Assembly (NCBI GenBank): GCA_016219765.1
Contig: JACRKM010000141.1
Location: 1-7,316, forward strand
DNA length: 7,316 nucleotides
Direction: 5' to 3'
Source of the DNA: Candidatus Woesearchaeota archaeon
GTDB lineage: Archaea; Nanobdellota; Nanobdellia; Woesearchaeales; UBA11576
Shown: positions 1 to 6,114 of the stretch, piece after piece
Layout of the letters: each line of letters opens with the position of its first letter
How positions within the stretch are numbered: position 1 is the stretch's first letter
The notes under the pieces: generated by a model
What the model saw: only the letters and a program-made list of their open reading frames with translations
Told to the model about the DNA's origin: nothing
Databases searched by the model: none
Program-made: the position numbers and the translations under genes

Positions 1-105
1 GGACTATTCTGGGCGAAAGGATACTACTGCAATACAGTTGGAGGACTCAACCTTGACGAAGTGGAACGGTATATCAACGCACATCAAGAAACGTGGCGTG
101 GCTAG
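1..105 (+). CDS. tnpA: IS200/IS605 transposase TnpA, C-terminal fragment cut by window edge
   Basis: Frame 1 encodes 34 residues ending in TAG at 103-105. The segment LFWAKGYYCNTVGGLNLDEV followed by ERYINAHQ matches the C-terminal signature of Y1 (HUH) transposases, 'LW..gyfvsTVGG....v..YI..Q'. The Tyr encoded at 70-72, in the ERYINAHQ helix, aligns with the catalytic tyrosine (Tyr127 in IS608 TnpA, from family knowledge), which forms the 5'-phosphotyrosine link with single-stranded DNA. The HUH metal-binding motif would lie upstream, outside the window. Nothing in the visible part is broken, so the enzyme may be active. The hairpin just after the stop supports the assignment. Confidence 0.82.
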   Translation, partial: GLFWAKGYYCNTVGGLNLDEVERYINAHQETWRG

Positions 106-108
106 AAG

Positions 109-128
109 CCCCCTAGCTTGCTAGGGGG
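109..128 (+). repeat. IS200/IS605 right-end hairpin
   Basis: A perfect 8-bp stem (CCCCCTAG at 109-116 with CTAGGGGG at 121-128) closes a CTTG tetraloop. It starts 3 nt after the tnpA stop. GAAG at 105-108, just 5' of the stem, could be the guide that pairs with the cleavage site TTCAC at 132-136, as in the IS608 model. On the minus strand it could also act as a structured 3' end for the neighbouring gene, but no U-tract follows it there, so the transposition role is preferred. Confidence 0.7.
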
Positions 129-132
129 AGGT

Positions 133-1314
133 TCACTTCTGCTTTCCTTCTTTTTTGCCGTGTTCTTTTGCCTTTTTGTGCGGCGTGCGTTCTGGCAAAT
201 CTTCAAGCAACGGGCGCAGATCCTGCACAAATCGGCGCACATATTCCCGCATCAATTCAATGTCTTTTTGCGGCACTTCATCCAGTTTTTTGTCGTCGAC
301 GAGTTTCCGCATGGAAATGACTTTGTGGAACACTTCCTCGTAGTACTGGTCGATTCTGCGGCCGTCGATAAGATGCTTTTTCACGGCAACAGGAAGATAT
401 TTGGGATCAGGCGGCAGCACGTTCATTTTCTTGAGCGCAGCAACCGCAGCCTTGACCATGACTTCGTAATTCTTCACGACAATGGTTTCTTTTTTCTGTT
501 TTTGCAGCTGGGTGAGCAGCTGTTCCATACGCGAGACGAATTGTTTTGTCCGTGCAATATAATCATCCAGGTCAGCGCCTTTCAGGTCGTTGATCTCTTT
601 GTGCTCCACGCCCTTGCGGAATGCAATCACTTTCTCGATGTCGTGCAAATAGACCTCTTCGAGCAGTTTCGTGTCAACCAGATGTTCTTTGACATCAATG
701 GGTGTGTGCTTGGGTGAGGGTGGTGCATAGCCAAGGAACATCAACACCGCCTGTGCTGAATTAAGCATGGAATAATATAGGTCTTCTGCAACCATGTACA
801 ACTTGGCGTTTTCCACGCGGTTGATCTTTTGTGGCGCAGTTTCCATGAATTTTTCCACTGCCTCAAGCGTTGTCGGGATCTTGCCCAGTTCCAGCAGTTT
901 ACGGATTGGAATAAAGAACCCGGTGTCATACAGCGCCCAGCCGTCACGCACGATCGTGTACAGCAAGGGATGACCAATGCGCGCCATGTCCCAAAATTCC
1001 GTGAGCGTCCAGGACGGCTGCACCGTCATGTTTGGGGAAATATCTTTTGCAATGAAATAAATCTCGTCATCAAACCGGTCTTTCATCTCCGGTGTAAAGC
1101 GTGCGACAATGTCATCAATGATGACGAGCATGTCAATGTCGCTTTTTTCATGGAAATCCGACCGCGTCAGAGATCCAAAGAGCACCACAGCCTTCACAAT
1201 CGTCTTGTGCCGCTTGAGAATTTCTTCCTTGAATTTGTTGGCAAGCGCGAGCTGTTGTTTGCGCAATTTTTCCATTTCTTTGCTGACTTTTGCAGGTTTT
1301 TTTTCTGCGGTCAT
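133..1314 (-). CDS. MNT-type nucleotidyltransferase fused to two tandem HEPN-like domains
   Basis: This is a 393-aa soluble protein from ATG 1314. A charged N-terminal helix is followed by the minimal nucleotidyltransferase signature GSLTRSDFHEKSDID (residues 47-61), where Gly-Ser binds the NTP phosphates and Asp59/Asp61 would hold Mg2+. No clear third catalytic Asp is visible on the next strand (MTVQPSW). The C-terminal half holds two copies of a helical unit that align without gaps at an offset of 103 residues. The first has R-x4-H (RKGVEH, 233-238), the HEPN RNase motif; the second has RKLVDD (336-341), so the His is lost. A lysine-rich tail ends the protein. In type VII toxin-antitoxin pairs MNT and HEPN are usually separate genes, with the MNT AMPylating a Tyr near the HEPN motif; here they are fused, and no Tyr follows the His. 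An in-frame TTG at 1341 would add 9 residues but overlaps the inferred transcript start. RNase or AMPylase activity is inferred. Confidence 0.8.
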   Translation of the reverse strand: MTAEKKPAKVSKEMEKLRKQQLALANKFKEEILKRHKTIVKAVVLFGSLTRSDFHEKSDIDMLVIIDDIVARFTPEMKDRFDDEIYFIAKDISPNMTVQPSWTLTEFWDMARIGHPLLYTIVRDGWALYDTGFFIPIRKLLELGKIPTTLEAVEKFMETAPQKINRVENAKLYMVAEDLYYSMLNSAQAVLMFLGYAPPSPKHTPIDVKEHLVDTKLLEEVYLHDIEKVIAFRKGVEHKEINDLKGADLDDYIARTKQFVSRMEQLLTQLQKQKKETIVVKNYEVMVKAAVAALKKMNVLPPDPKYLPVAVKKHLIDGRRIDQYYEEVFHKVISMRKLVDDKKLDEVPQKDIELMREYVRRFVQDLRPLLEDLPERTPHKKAKEHGKKEGKQK

Positions 1315-1343
1315 AGTATCTCTATACCCTATCTTGAGCAAGG

Positions 1344-1351
1344 ATATAAAA
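1344..1351 (-). promoter_or_regulatory. Archaeal TATA box for the MNT-HEPN gene
   Basis: The minus strand reads TTTTATAT, preceded by an A-rich stretch that could be a BRE. Its centre is about 33 bp from ATG 1314, so transcription would begin around 1320 and give a nearly leaderless mRNA. This favours ATG 1314 over the TTG at 1341, which lies upstream of the predicted transcript start. Confidence 0.55.
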
Positions 1352-1505
1352 GCGTTTTTATTGTTTGTTTTTGTTTCAGAATGAAACGATATTTTAAACG
1401 AAATAAGAAGAATACACTGTATCTGTAGAAAACTTTGATGAACCTATGTGTGTTCGTTAGACGCAATAAGCTAAAGAACAAATGAAATCTGTTCGGTCGA
1501 AATAT
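1352..1505. other. AT-rich intergenic stretch without a recognisable gene
   Basis: This stretch lies between the 3' end of the methyltransferase gene and the promoter of the MNT-HEPN gene, both on the minus strand. It holds only weak structure, a 5-bp GAACA/TGTTC stem at 1476-1480 and 1490-1494. T-rich runs on the minus strand after 1506 could end transcription of the methyltransferase. No plausible coding region or RNA gene was seen. Confidence 0.4.
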
Positions 1506-2285
1506 TTATCTTTTTGCAACAACAATCAAATGACCTGCGAATGATGCAATCTCGTCTTGTTTTGACATATCCTTTTCCAAATGAAGTAATTTCTTAGATA
1601 TTTTTTCATTTTTTAATTCCTTGAATTGATTTTCTCCATACAAGAAACTTGTAAAATAAATTTCACCACTGATCTTAGCTATATGGAATTTACTCAGTGT
1701 AAATAACCTTTCAAGGTCATCTTTTTTATATGTATGAAAATTTAATGAACCGACATTTATTATTTTCGTCTTTTGAAATTTTTCAAAATCATTTATCCCC
1801 TTTTTTAATTGAAAAAATAGTGCATGGTAATAACTCACAAATGTAGCGTAGATGATTCCGTTCTTTTTTAGTACTCGCCGAAGTTCTTTTAATGTATTTT
1901 GAATTTGTGGTGTAATACAAAGAACGTCTCCTTCACACAAAATATAATCAAAATAGTTTGAAGGAAAGGGTAGTTTACGGATATCCGCACGAAAAATATT
2001 TATTTTTTTTGTTAAGTTTTTTTCTTTTATGTTTTTTTCAGCAATTGATAAAAGTCCTTGAGAAATATCTACAAGAGAAATGTTATGACCGTGTTTTGCT
2101 AGTTTAATGGACCACCGACCTTCTCCACCACCAGCATCAAGAACTTTCCCAGTTTTAGTAAAAACGTTAGATATCGAATACCATTTGAGTTTATCTAAAA
2201 ATTTGAAGATGGGTGATTTTTCTCTCCAGTCTTTTTGTTTAACAGCTTTTTTGTTGTAATATTTCTCAATTTTTGAGATACTCAT
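1506..2285 (-). CDS. Class I SAM-dependent methyltransferase (Methyltransf_11/25-like)
   Basis: The protein is 259 aa from ATG 2285. Motif I, KVLDAGGGEGRWS (residues 47-59), is the glycine-rich SAM-binding loop. LVDIS (71-75) supplies the acidic residue for the ribose hydroxyls, RADIRKLPFP (100-109) the adenine-side motif, and YFDYILCEGDVL (111-122) the motif IV strand. LRRVLKKNGIIYATF (135-149) is the usual strand-5 region. The substrate cannot be read from the sequence; a small molecule, tRNA or quinone-type acceptor are all possible. An upstream in-frame ATG at 2309 would add 8 residues, but a Shine-Dalgarno-like GGGAGAG at 2299-2293, 7 nt before ATG 2285, supports the shorter form. The gene follows the TIM-barrel gene in the same direction. 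It is far richer in A/T and in AAA, ATT and TTT codons than every neighbour, which suggests horizontal acquisition. Confidence 0.85.
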   Translation of the reverse strand: MSISKIEKYYNKKAVKQKDWREKSPIFKFLDKLKWYSISNVFTKTGKVLDAGGGEGRWSIKLAKHGHNISLVDISQGLLSIAEKNIKEKNLTKKINIFRADIRKLPFPSNYFDYILCEGDVLCITPQIQNTLKELRRVLKKNGIIYATFVSYYHALFFQLKKGINDFEKFQKTKIINVGSLNFHTYKKDDLERLFTLSKFHIAKISGEIYFTSFLYGENQFKELKNEKISKKLLHLEKDMSKQDEIASFAGHLIVVAKR

Positions 2286-2292
2286 GATTGTT

Positions 2293-2299
2293 CTCTCCC
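2293..2299 (-). promoter_or_regulatory. Shine-Dalgarno-like site deciding the methyltransferase start
   Basis: The minus strand reads GGGAGAG, 7 nt before ATG 2285. It lies inside the reading frame that would begin at ATG 2309, so it argues for 2285 as the true start. Use of an SD here contrasts with the leaderless genes nearby and fits translation from within a longer transcript. A weak TATA-like TTTAGATA at 2327-2320 could provide an independent promoter, but that is less certain. Confidence 0.5.
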
Positions 2300-2318
2300 G
2301 AATGAACATAAAAAAGAA

Positions 2319-4025
2319 CTATCTAAACTTTCCCTTCTTCCATTCTTCTGCCTTGTTTGCCTTGACTGCTGCGCCGCTCAGGAATGTGTGCTCTTCTTCA
2401 GGAATCTGCAAGACTCCCTTCAACGGATCCCATGCATGATCACGAATTGCAACGAGCTGGCGTTTGTAGACGTCCTCATTCATTTCTGAGACGCCATAGA
2501 ATTCGAGCGGCAATTGTTCTGGGGGAACATCCTTATCCAGATACTTGGCAATCTGGCGGAGTGCCAAGACACTGTCTTCCATGACTTCTTGTGATGTTTT
2601 TCCGCCGCCTGACCTGCCACCACCGCGCTCGAAAATAATGTAGCCACTGTCGAACCCTTTCTTTTTGATCGCGTAAATCCAGCGGTACAAAATTTCTTGT
2701 GAACGAGAACCTCGCGCGATGGGAATATGTGCAGTTCCGAAATAGGGGATTGGCGTGCCTAAGTGGAACAAGTACACATATCGTCCAAAATCTCCCGGCA
2801 GCTGTTTGATTTTTACGTCGGGATCGATTTTATGCGACAACATGTGCTCAAAGTCAAGCGTGAGCCGTACGTTCGGACAGTTCATATTTTTGACTGCATA
2901 GTAGGCATGCAATGGATCAAACAGTCGATATAATCCTTCCTTTCCTTCAGGACCTTCAGGCGTTTCCAGCAATAAATGAATATTTTTTCTCACCAGCCAT
3001 TCTGCAATGCTCATGCCTTCCAAATGAATGGTGTTGTACCGGTGTTTTGCAAAGATGTGGCCTTCCAGATATTTTGCTGCGACTGCTGCTGCGAACTTTC
3101 CTTCATTGTTATAATACACATCATCAACTGAGTCGCCGCTGTTCACAATGTTTGTCCACAAATAATCGTTGTTTGCCTTCATTTCTGCGGCAACAATATG
3201 ATAGGCGCCGAATTCTGCATCATCGAGGACATACGAGTTAAAATCAGACGGGCCGAGATTAAGCCAGCGTTCAACCAATTCTTCCTCGTCGATATGTTCT
3301 TTCAATTTTCCTTCTTTTTTTGCTTGTCGTTCAAGCTCTTGTTGATGTTTTTCCTTGATTGCTTGTTCATCTGCAGGGCGCAAAAAAAAACTTTGTTTTG
3401 CCAATGCTATGATTTCTGCATTCGTGCGCTTGATTGTCTCCTCTTGGATATACCCGGCGGTCTTCATATCCTCTTTTCGTTTTTCTTTCATCGCTTCTGG
3501 TAAAATATCGCCACGACCAGACAAACGATCAGAAATATGTTTTTCCAGTTCCTTTTTTGTTTCTTTTCCCTTATCCTTGATCCAGAGCGTGAACGGCCTG
3601 CCGTCCGGCGCAACCACGGGGTACGAATAGCCGTACACGCGCTGCTGCGACTCGATCATGGAAATCAGTTCGTTTGCAGACAGGTGGACATTCACATAAA
3701 TGAGTCCAAATTTTGCCGCAAATTTGAGGGTTTCACATAATCGCAAATGCGTCTGCTCCCAGTCTGTACGCAGCGAAGAATCAAGGGACATAAACCGTCC
3801 GATCTCGCCGTGCAGTCCTGCCTTGATGCCCAGCTTGCTTCGGACGCGGCGCATACGTGCTTCCAGTTCTGGCTCGTAGAATTCACTCGTCGTCTCTAAG
3901 TCCACTTGCGTAAACTGAATGCCTTGGGTCGCACTAAATCCTGCAATCTTTTGCGCCATGCCCAAGAGACCGGGATCTTTGCCGACCTTCCACCAGCCTG
4001 AAGAAATACCGACATTATATACCAT
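2319..4025 (-). CDS. Endonuclease IV / xylose isomerase-like TIM-barrel protein with large insertion
   Basis: The protein is 568 aa and soluble. The order and context of its metal-ligand residues match the AP endonuclease 2 (PF01261) TIM-barrel superfamily: H72 (GLHGEIG), H114 (YVNVHLSA), E354 (LLLETPEGPEG), D391 and H394 (LTLDFEHMLSH), H421 (LFHLGTP), H433 (TAHIPIARG) and E466 (IIFERGGG). In E. coli Nfo these correspond to H69, H109, E145, D179, H182, H216, H231 and E261; only the D229 position is changed, to T431. Typical members are 250-300 aa. The excess is a lysine/glutamate-rich, probably coiled-coil insertion at about residues 122-305, plus a C-terminal extension after 500. The loop after E466 is unusually glycine-rich (RGGGRSGGGKTS). 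Both abasic-site nuclease and sugar isomerase/epimerase activity are possible in this superfamily; the sequence does not decide. It starts 6 nt after the stop of the upstream gene, so the two are probably one operon and may work together. Confidence 0.75.
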   Translation of the reverse strand: MVYNVGISSGWWKVGKDPGLLGMAQKIAGFSATQGIQFTQVDLETTSEFYEPELEARMRRVRSKLGIKAGLHGEIGRFMSLDSSLRTDWEQTHLRLCETLKFAAKFGLIYVNVHLSANELISMIESQQRVYGYSYPVVAPDGRPFTLWIKDKGKETKKELEKHISDRLSGRGDILPEAMKEKRKEDMKTAGYIQEETIKRTNAEIIALAKQSFFLRPADEQAIKEKHQQELERQAKKEGKLKEHIDEEELVERWLNLGPSDFNSYVLDDAEFGAYHIVAAEMKANNDYLWTNIVNSGDSVDDVYYNNEGKFAAAVAAKYLEGHIFAKHRYNTIHLEGMSIAEWLVRKNIHLLLETPEGPEGKEGLYRLFDPLHAYYAVKNMNCPNVRLTLDFEHMLSHKIDPDVKIKQLPGDFGRYVYLFHLGTPIPYFGTAHIPIARGSRSQEILYRWIYAIKKKGFDSGYIIFERGGGRSGGGKTSQEVMEDSVLALRQIAKYLDKDVPPEQLPLEFYGVSEMNEDVYKRQLVAIRDHAWDPLKGVLQIPEEEHTFLSGAAVKANKAEEWKKGKFR

Positions 4026-4031
4026 GAACGA

Positions 4032-5666
4032 TCAACTGCTCAACCCGTAGCCCATTTTCTTTTTGATGAGGTTCACAATAGGATTATAGCGTTCTTCTGC
4101 CATCGGAGCAAAATAATATTTCGTAAGGCGCTCGTCAAAGTCGTGCTCATATGGTCCGCGCTTGAAAATCTGAAAATTGAGCGACAACTTATCAAACAGT
4201 TTTTGAATGTTTTCGAATTTTGCCTTGGGGACTTCATATTTTTTCCCTTTCATCCAGTCTGCTTCATGCTTCGTGCCAATCAAGTCAGCAACATACTGGT
4301 TGAGTTCTTCCTGCTTTGCCTTGAGCTGAAGTATTTTTGCAAACAGAACATTTCGTGACATGCATGTAAGTTTTACATTAAATATGCCGTCCTCAATTTC
4401 CTCACCATTCGGCATGCGGACCACGGTACGTACGTAGACAAGTTTGATAAACGAATAATAGAGTTTTCGCGTCAGCCAATTTTCTTTAAACATGTCTTCT
4501 TTTTGCTTTTGTATCCATTCTTCTGTAATCCAGTTATGATCGGCGACAAGCCCTTGTTCTTTGTCCCAGATGAGGGTCTTTTTTGTCCATTCATCGTAAG
4601 GGTCAAGTTCTCCTGTTTCCATTTTCGCGCCGGGAGCGATGCGTGCTTCCAGTTCTGAACCGCCCTTGAAAAATTCTGGTGTACGGAAATCTTTCCATGC
4701 CCAGTCTTCAATCATGGACATGGATACAGCAGTGCCACCACTTCGGAAATACATCGCAAGCTGTTCTGAACGTCCTGCATCACTCGAAAGCTGTTCCTTG
4801 ATCATACGGTGGCGCGCGACAACGGGCGTCAGCCATTCTTTATATTCATCAACGGATTTTTTTCTGCTCCTGACCAGTGCCATGATGCGTTCGTACCGCT
4901 GTTTTGTCTGGCCTGCAAAGAGCTTTTTCCACTCGTTGAACAGCTTGTTTTTGGTGATCAGCACCACTGCCTCAGCGCGGGACACATCCAAATCCTTCAT
5001 GACGGTTTCGGGATTCACGTCCTCATCTTTCATGCGCATGAAGTCTGAAATCAGGGTTGGCCAGCGCTGGATGATTGACCGCATGGCAACTTCTCCGGTA
5101 TGCGCATCAACCTGGTCAATGAACACTGCTTTGAGCGAATGATTATCAATATTTGTGATGCGGTGTTTTTTCTTTTTTTCATCATTGTCAACAGTTAGAT
5201 ATAGTTCGTCATAGGTTGCAGGCACTGATTCTGGTGGTTTTTTCTTCTGCGCTTCTTCCATTTCCCGCGGTGTACGATATCCCAAATAGCGCAAAAACTC
5301 CTCGTACTTGCGCTTGTCGTGGAGCAGCAACTCCAAATCTGCGACTGCCTGTGCTGATGACTGCAAGCCCTGCTTGATGCGCGTTTCGAGCTCCTCTTTC
5401 TGTTTGTGTGTTAGTTGATAATATTGTTGGTGTACTGGTGAGACGTCGACCCATTCATCTGCCTTAACCACTTTCTGATATTCCCATTTATCAAACATCC
5501 ATACCAAACTGTAAAATACGCTCAGCGTTGCACCCGGAGCAGCAGTAAAATCGATCGAGACTTCTGCTTCGAACGGAGAATTACAGATTCCGTAACCTAA
5601 CCACTTGTCAAAAGGCGGTCCTGCGTGATTGATCTTTCCGTAGTTGTCGAGAATAAATTTTGCCAT
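4032..5666 (-). CDS. Conserved-looking hypothetical protein, operon partner of the TIM-barrel protein
   Basis: I do not recognise this 544-aa protein. It has no signal peptide or membrane segment. The N-terminus (residues 1-70, with FDKWLGYGICNSPFEAEV and a beta-rich segment) looks like a small globular domain. Residues 85-145 are charged and helical, ending in a Lys/Pro linker (140-150). Residues 190-300 are helical and Arg/Lys-rich (KKLFAGQTKQRYERIMALV, RSRKKSVDEYKEWLTPVVARH). Aromatic-rich, Trp-heavy segments follow at 320-410, and the last 100 residues are mixed helix and strand, ending IKKKMGYGLSS. No enzyme motif was found. The start at 5666 is supported by a TATA box 29 bp upstream, giving a leaderless mRNA. 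It is the first gene of the run, with the TIM-barrel gene 6 nt downstream, which suggests a shared complex or pathway. Base composition matches the TIM-barrel gene, not the AT-rich methyltransferase. Confidence 0.85.
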   Translation of the reverse strand: MAKFILDNYGKINHAGPPFDKWLGYGICNSPFEAEVSIDFTAAPGATLSVFYSLVWMFDKWEYQKVVKADEWVDVSPVHQQYYQLTHKQKEELETRIKQGLQSSAQAVADLELLLHDKRKYEEFLRYLGYRTPREMEEAQKKKPPESVPATYDELYLTVDNDEKKKKHRITNIDNHSLKAVFIDQVDAHTGEVAMRSIIQRWPTLISDFMRMKDEDVNPETVMKDLDVSRAEAVVLITKNKLFNEWKKLFAGQTKQRYERIMALVRSRKKSVDEYKEWLTPVVARHRMIKEQLSSDAGRSEQLAMYFRSGGTAVSMSMIEDWAWKDFRTPEFFKGGSELEARIAPGAKMETGELDPYDEWTKKTLIWDKEQGLVADHNWITEEWIQKQKEDMFKENWLTRKLYYSFIKLVYVRTVVRMPNGEEIEDGIFNVKLTCMSRNVLFAKILQLKAKQEELNQYVADLIGTKHEADWMKGKKYEVPKAKFENIQKLFDKLSLNFQIFKRGPYEHDFDERLTKYYFAPMAEERYNPIVNLIKKKMGYGLSS

Positions 5667-5690
5667 ACTATCTACTACTCACGCCAGCGC

Positions 5691-5698
5691 TATATAAA
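5691..5698 (-). promoter_or_regulatory. Archaeal TATA box for the two- or three-gene operon
   Basis: The minus strand reads TTTATATA, preceded by purine-rich GAAAA that fits a BRE. The centre is about 29 bp from ATG 5666, so the transcript should begin at or just before the start codon. It sits in the 38-bp gap after the membrane-protein gene, so the operon has its own promoter even though the upstream gene runs the same way. Confidence 0.7.
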
Positions 5699-5704
5699 TT
5701 TTCA

Positions 5705-6043
5705 TTATGCCAAAAGAAGCAGATACAGACCGACCACAAAAAGGACAATACCGATAAAAATGCCGGTCAGACTGAAGCCTTCTAACTGGTATTGCGTAAT
5801 ATCAGGAAATGCAAAAATCAGGAAGAATCCCGCACCGGTCAAACACAGGCCTGCGAGCTTTTTCAGGATCAGCATCAGGGTCAATTTGGTGAAAATGATC
5901 CACGCACCGGCAAAGAGCGCGATCAGCCCAACGAGGAGAACAATGACCAAGTCCTTGTCTTTTTCTTTGGTCTTGATCGACAGGTAGATGGAGAGGAACC
6001 CAACCGCAATCAAAATCGCTGCAACAATGATCTCAAGCACCAT
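5705..6043 (-). CDS. Small four-helix integral membrane protein, function unknown
   Basis: The protein is 112 aa and almost entirely hydrophobic. Four predicted transmembrane helices lie at about residues 3-23, 31-51, 55-80 and 89-111. They are separated by a charged loop (KTKEKDKD, 24-31), a short KK turn (61-62) and a loop with PDITQYQLEG (80-89). There is no signal peptide apart from the first helix and no catalytic motif or ligand-binding signature. By the positive-inside rule the Lys-rich 24-30 loop is probably cytoplasmic. The start at ATG 6043 is supported by a TATA box about 29 bp upstream. It is transcribed divergently from the 6115 gene and in the same direction as the downstream operon, which has a separate promoter. 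No family can be named. Confidence 0.8.
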   Translation of the reverse strand: MVLEIIVAAILIAVGFLSIYLSIKTKEKDKDLVIVLLVGLIALFAGAWIIFTKLTLMLILKKLAGLCLTGAGFFLIFAFPDITQYQLEGFSLTGIFIGIVLFVVGLYLLLLA

Positions 6044-6068
6044 ACTGCGTTCAAGCTCCGTATTAATC

Positions 6069-6076
6069 TTATATAG
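6069..6076 (-). promoter_or_regulatory. Archaeal TATA box for the membrane-protein gene
   Basis: The minus strand reads CTATATAA, preceded by CAGAA, a possible BRE. The centre is about 29 bp from ATG 6043, so a leaderless or near-leaderless transcript is expected. It lies only a few bases from the oppositely directed box at 6082-6090, so binding of TBP/TFB at one could compete with the other. Confidence 0.6.
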
Positions 6077-6081
6077 TTCTG

Positions 6082-6090
6082 ATATAAATA
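6082..6090 (+). promoter_or_regulatory. Archaeal TATA box for the 6115/6627 gene pair
   Basis: The plus strand reads ATATAAATA, centred 29 bp before ATG 6115. This is the same spacing as at 5666 and 6043, predicting a leaderless mRNA. It forms the other half of the divergent promoter region. Confidence 0.6.
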
Positions 6091-6114
6091 ATAGTTTTAG
6101 TTGTTGGTGATTTC

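Larger units (their letters stand above)
1..136 (+). mobile_element. Right end of an IS200/IS605-family insertion sequence (partial)
   Basis: The window opens inside an IS200/IS605-like element. What is visible is the 3' end of tnpA, a GC-rich hairpin 3 nt after its stop, and a TTCAC string at 132-136 that could be the right-end cleavage site. These elements transpose as single strands, have subterminal hairpins instead of inverted repeats and make no target duplication, so hairpin plus short conserved tail is the expected right-end layout. No tnpB follows, which suggests an IS200-type tnpA-only element, although a tnpB could lie to the left. The outer boundary at 136 is inferred from the hairpin spacing and could be off by several bases. 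Confidence 0.7.

Noticed and set aside
109..128. Hairpin read as an intrinsic terminator
   Set aside because: No U-tract follows on either strand; position after tnpA and the TTCAC tail fit an IS200/IS605 end better.
118..717. Plus-strand open frame of 199 codons opposite the MNT-HEPN gene
   Set aside because: It is antisense to a gene with clear MNT and HEPN motifs, is Phe/His-rich as expected for a shadow of Lys/Glu/Met codons, and begins inside the IS hairpin.
1315..1341. TTG at 1341 as the start of the MNT-HEPN gene
   Set aside because: It lies upstream of the transcript start predicted from the TATA box at 1344-1351; ATG 1314 fits better.
829..1428. Plus-strand open frame of 199 codons
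   Set aside because: It is antisense to the N-terminal half of the MNT-HEPN gene, its sequence has no protein-like pattern, and no promoter precedes it.
2286..2309. ATG 2309 as the start of the methyltransferase
   Set aside because: The SD-like GGGAGAG sits within this extension and is well spaced for ATG 2285. The longer start remains possible.
4639..5142. Plus-strand open frame of 167 codons
   Set aside because: It is antisense to the 544-aa gene, Ser/Arg-rich and low in complexity, with no promoter.
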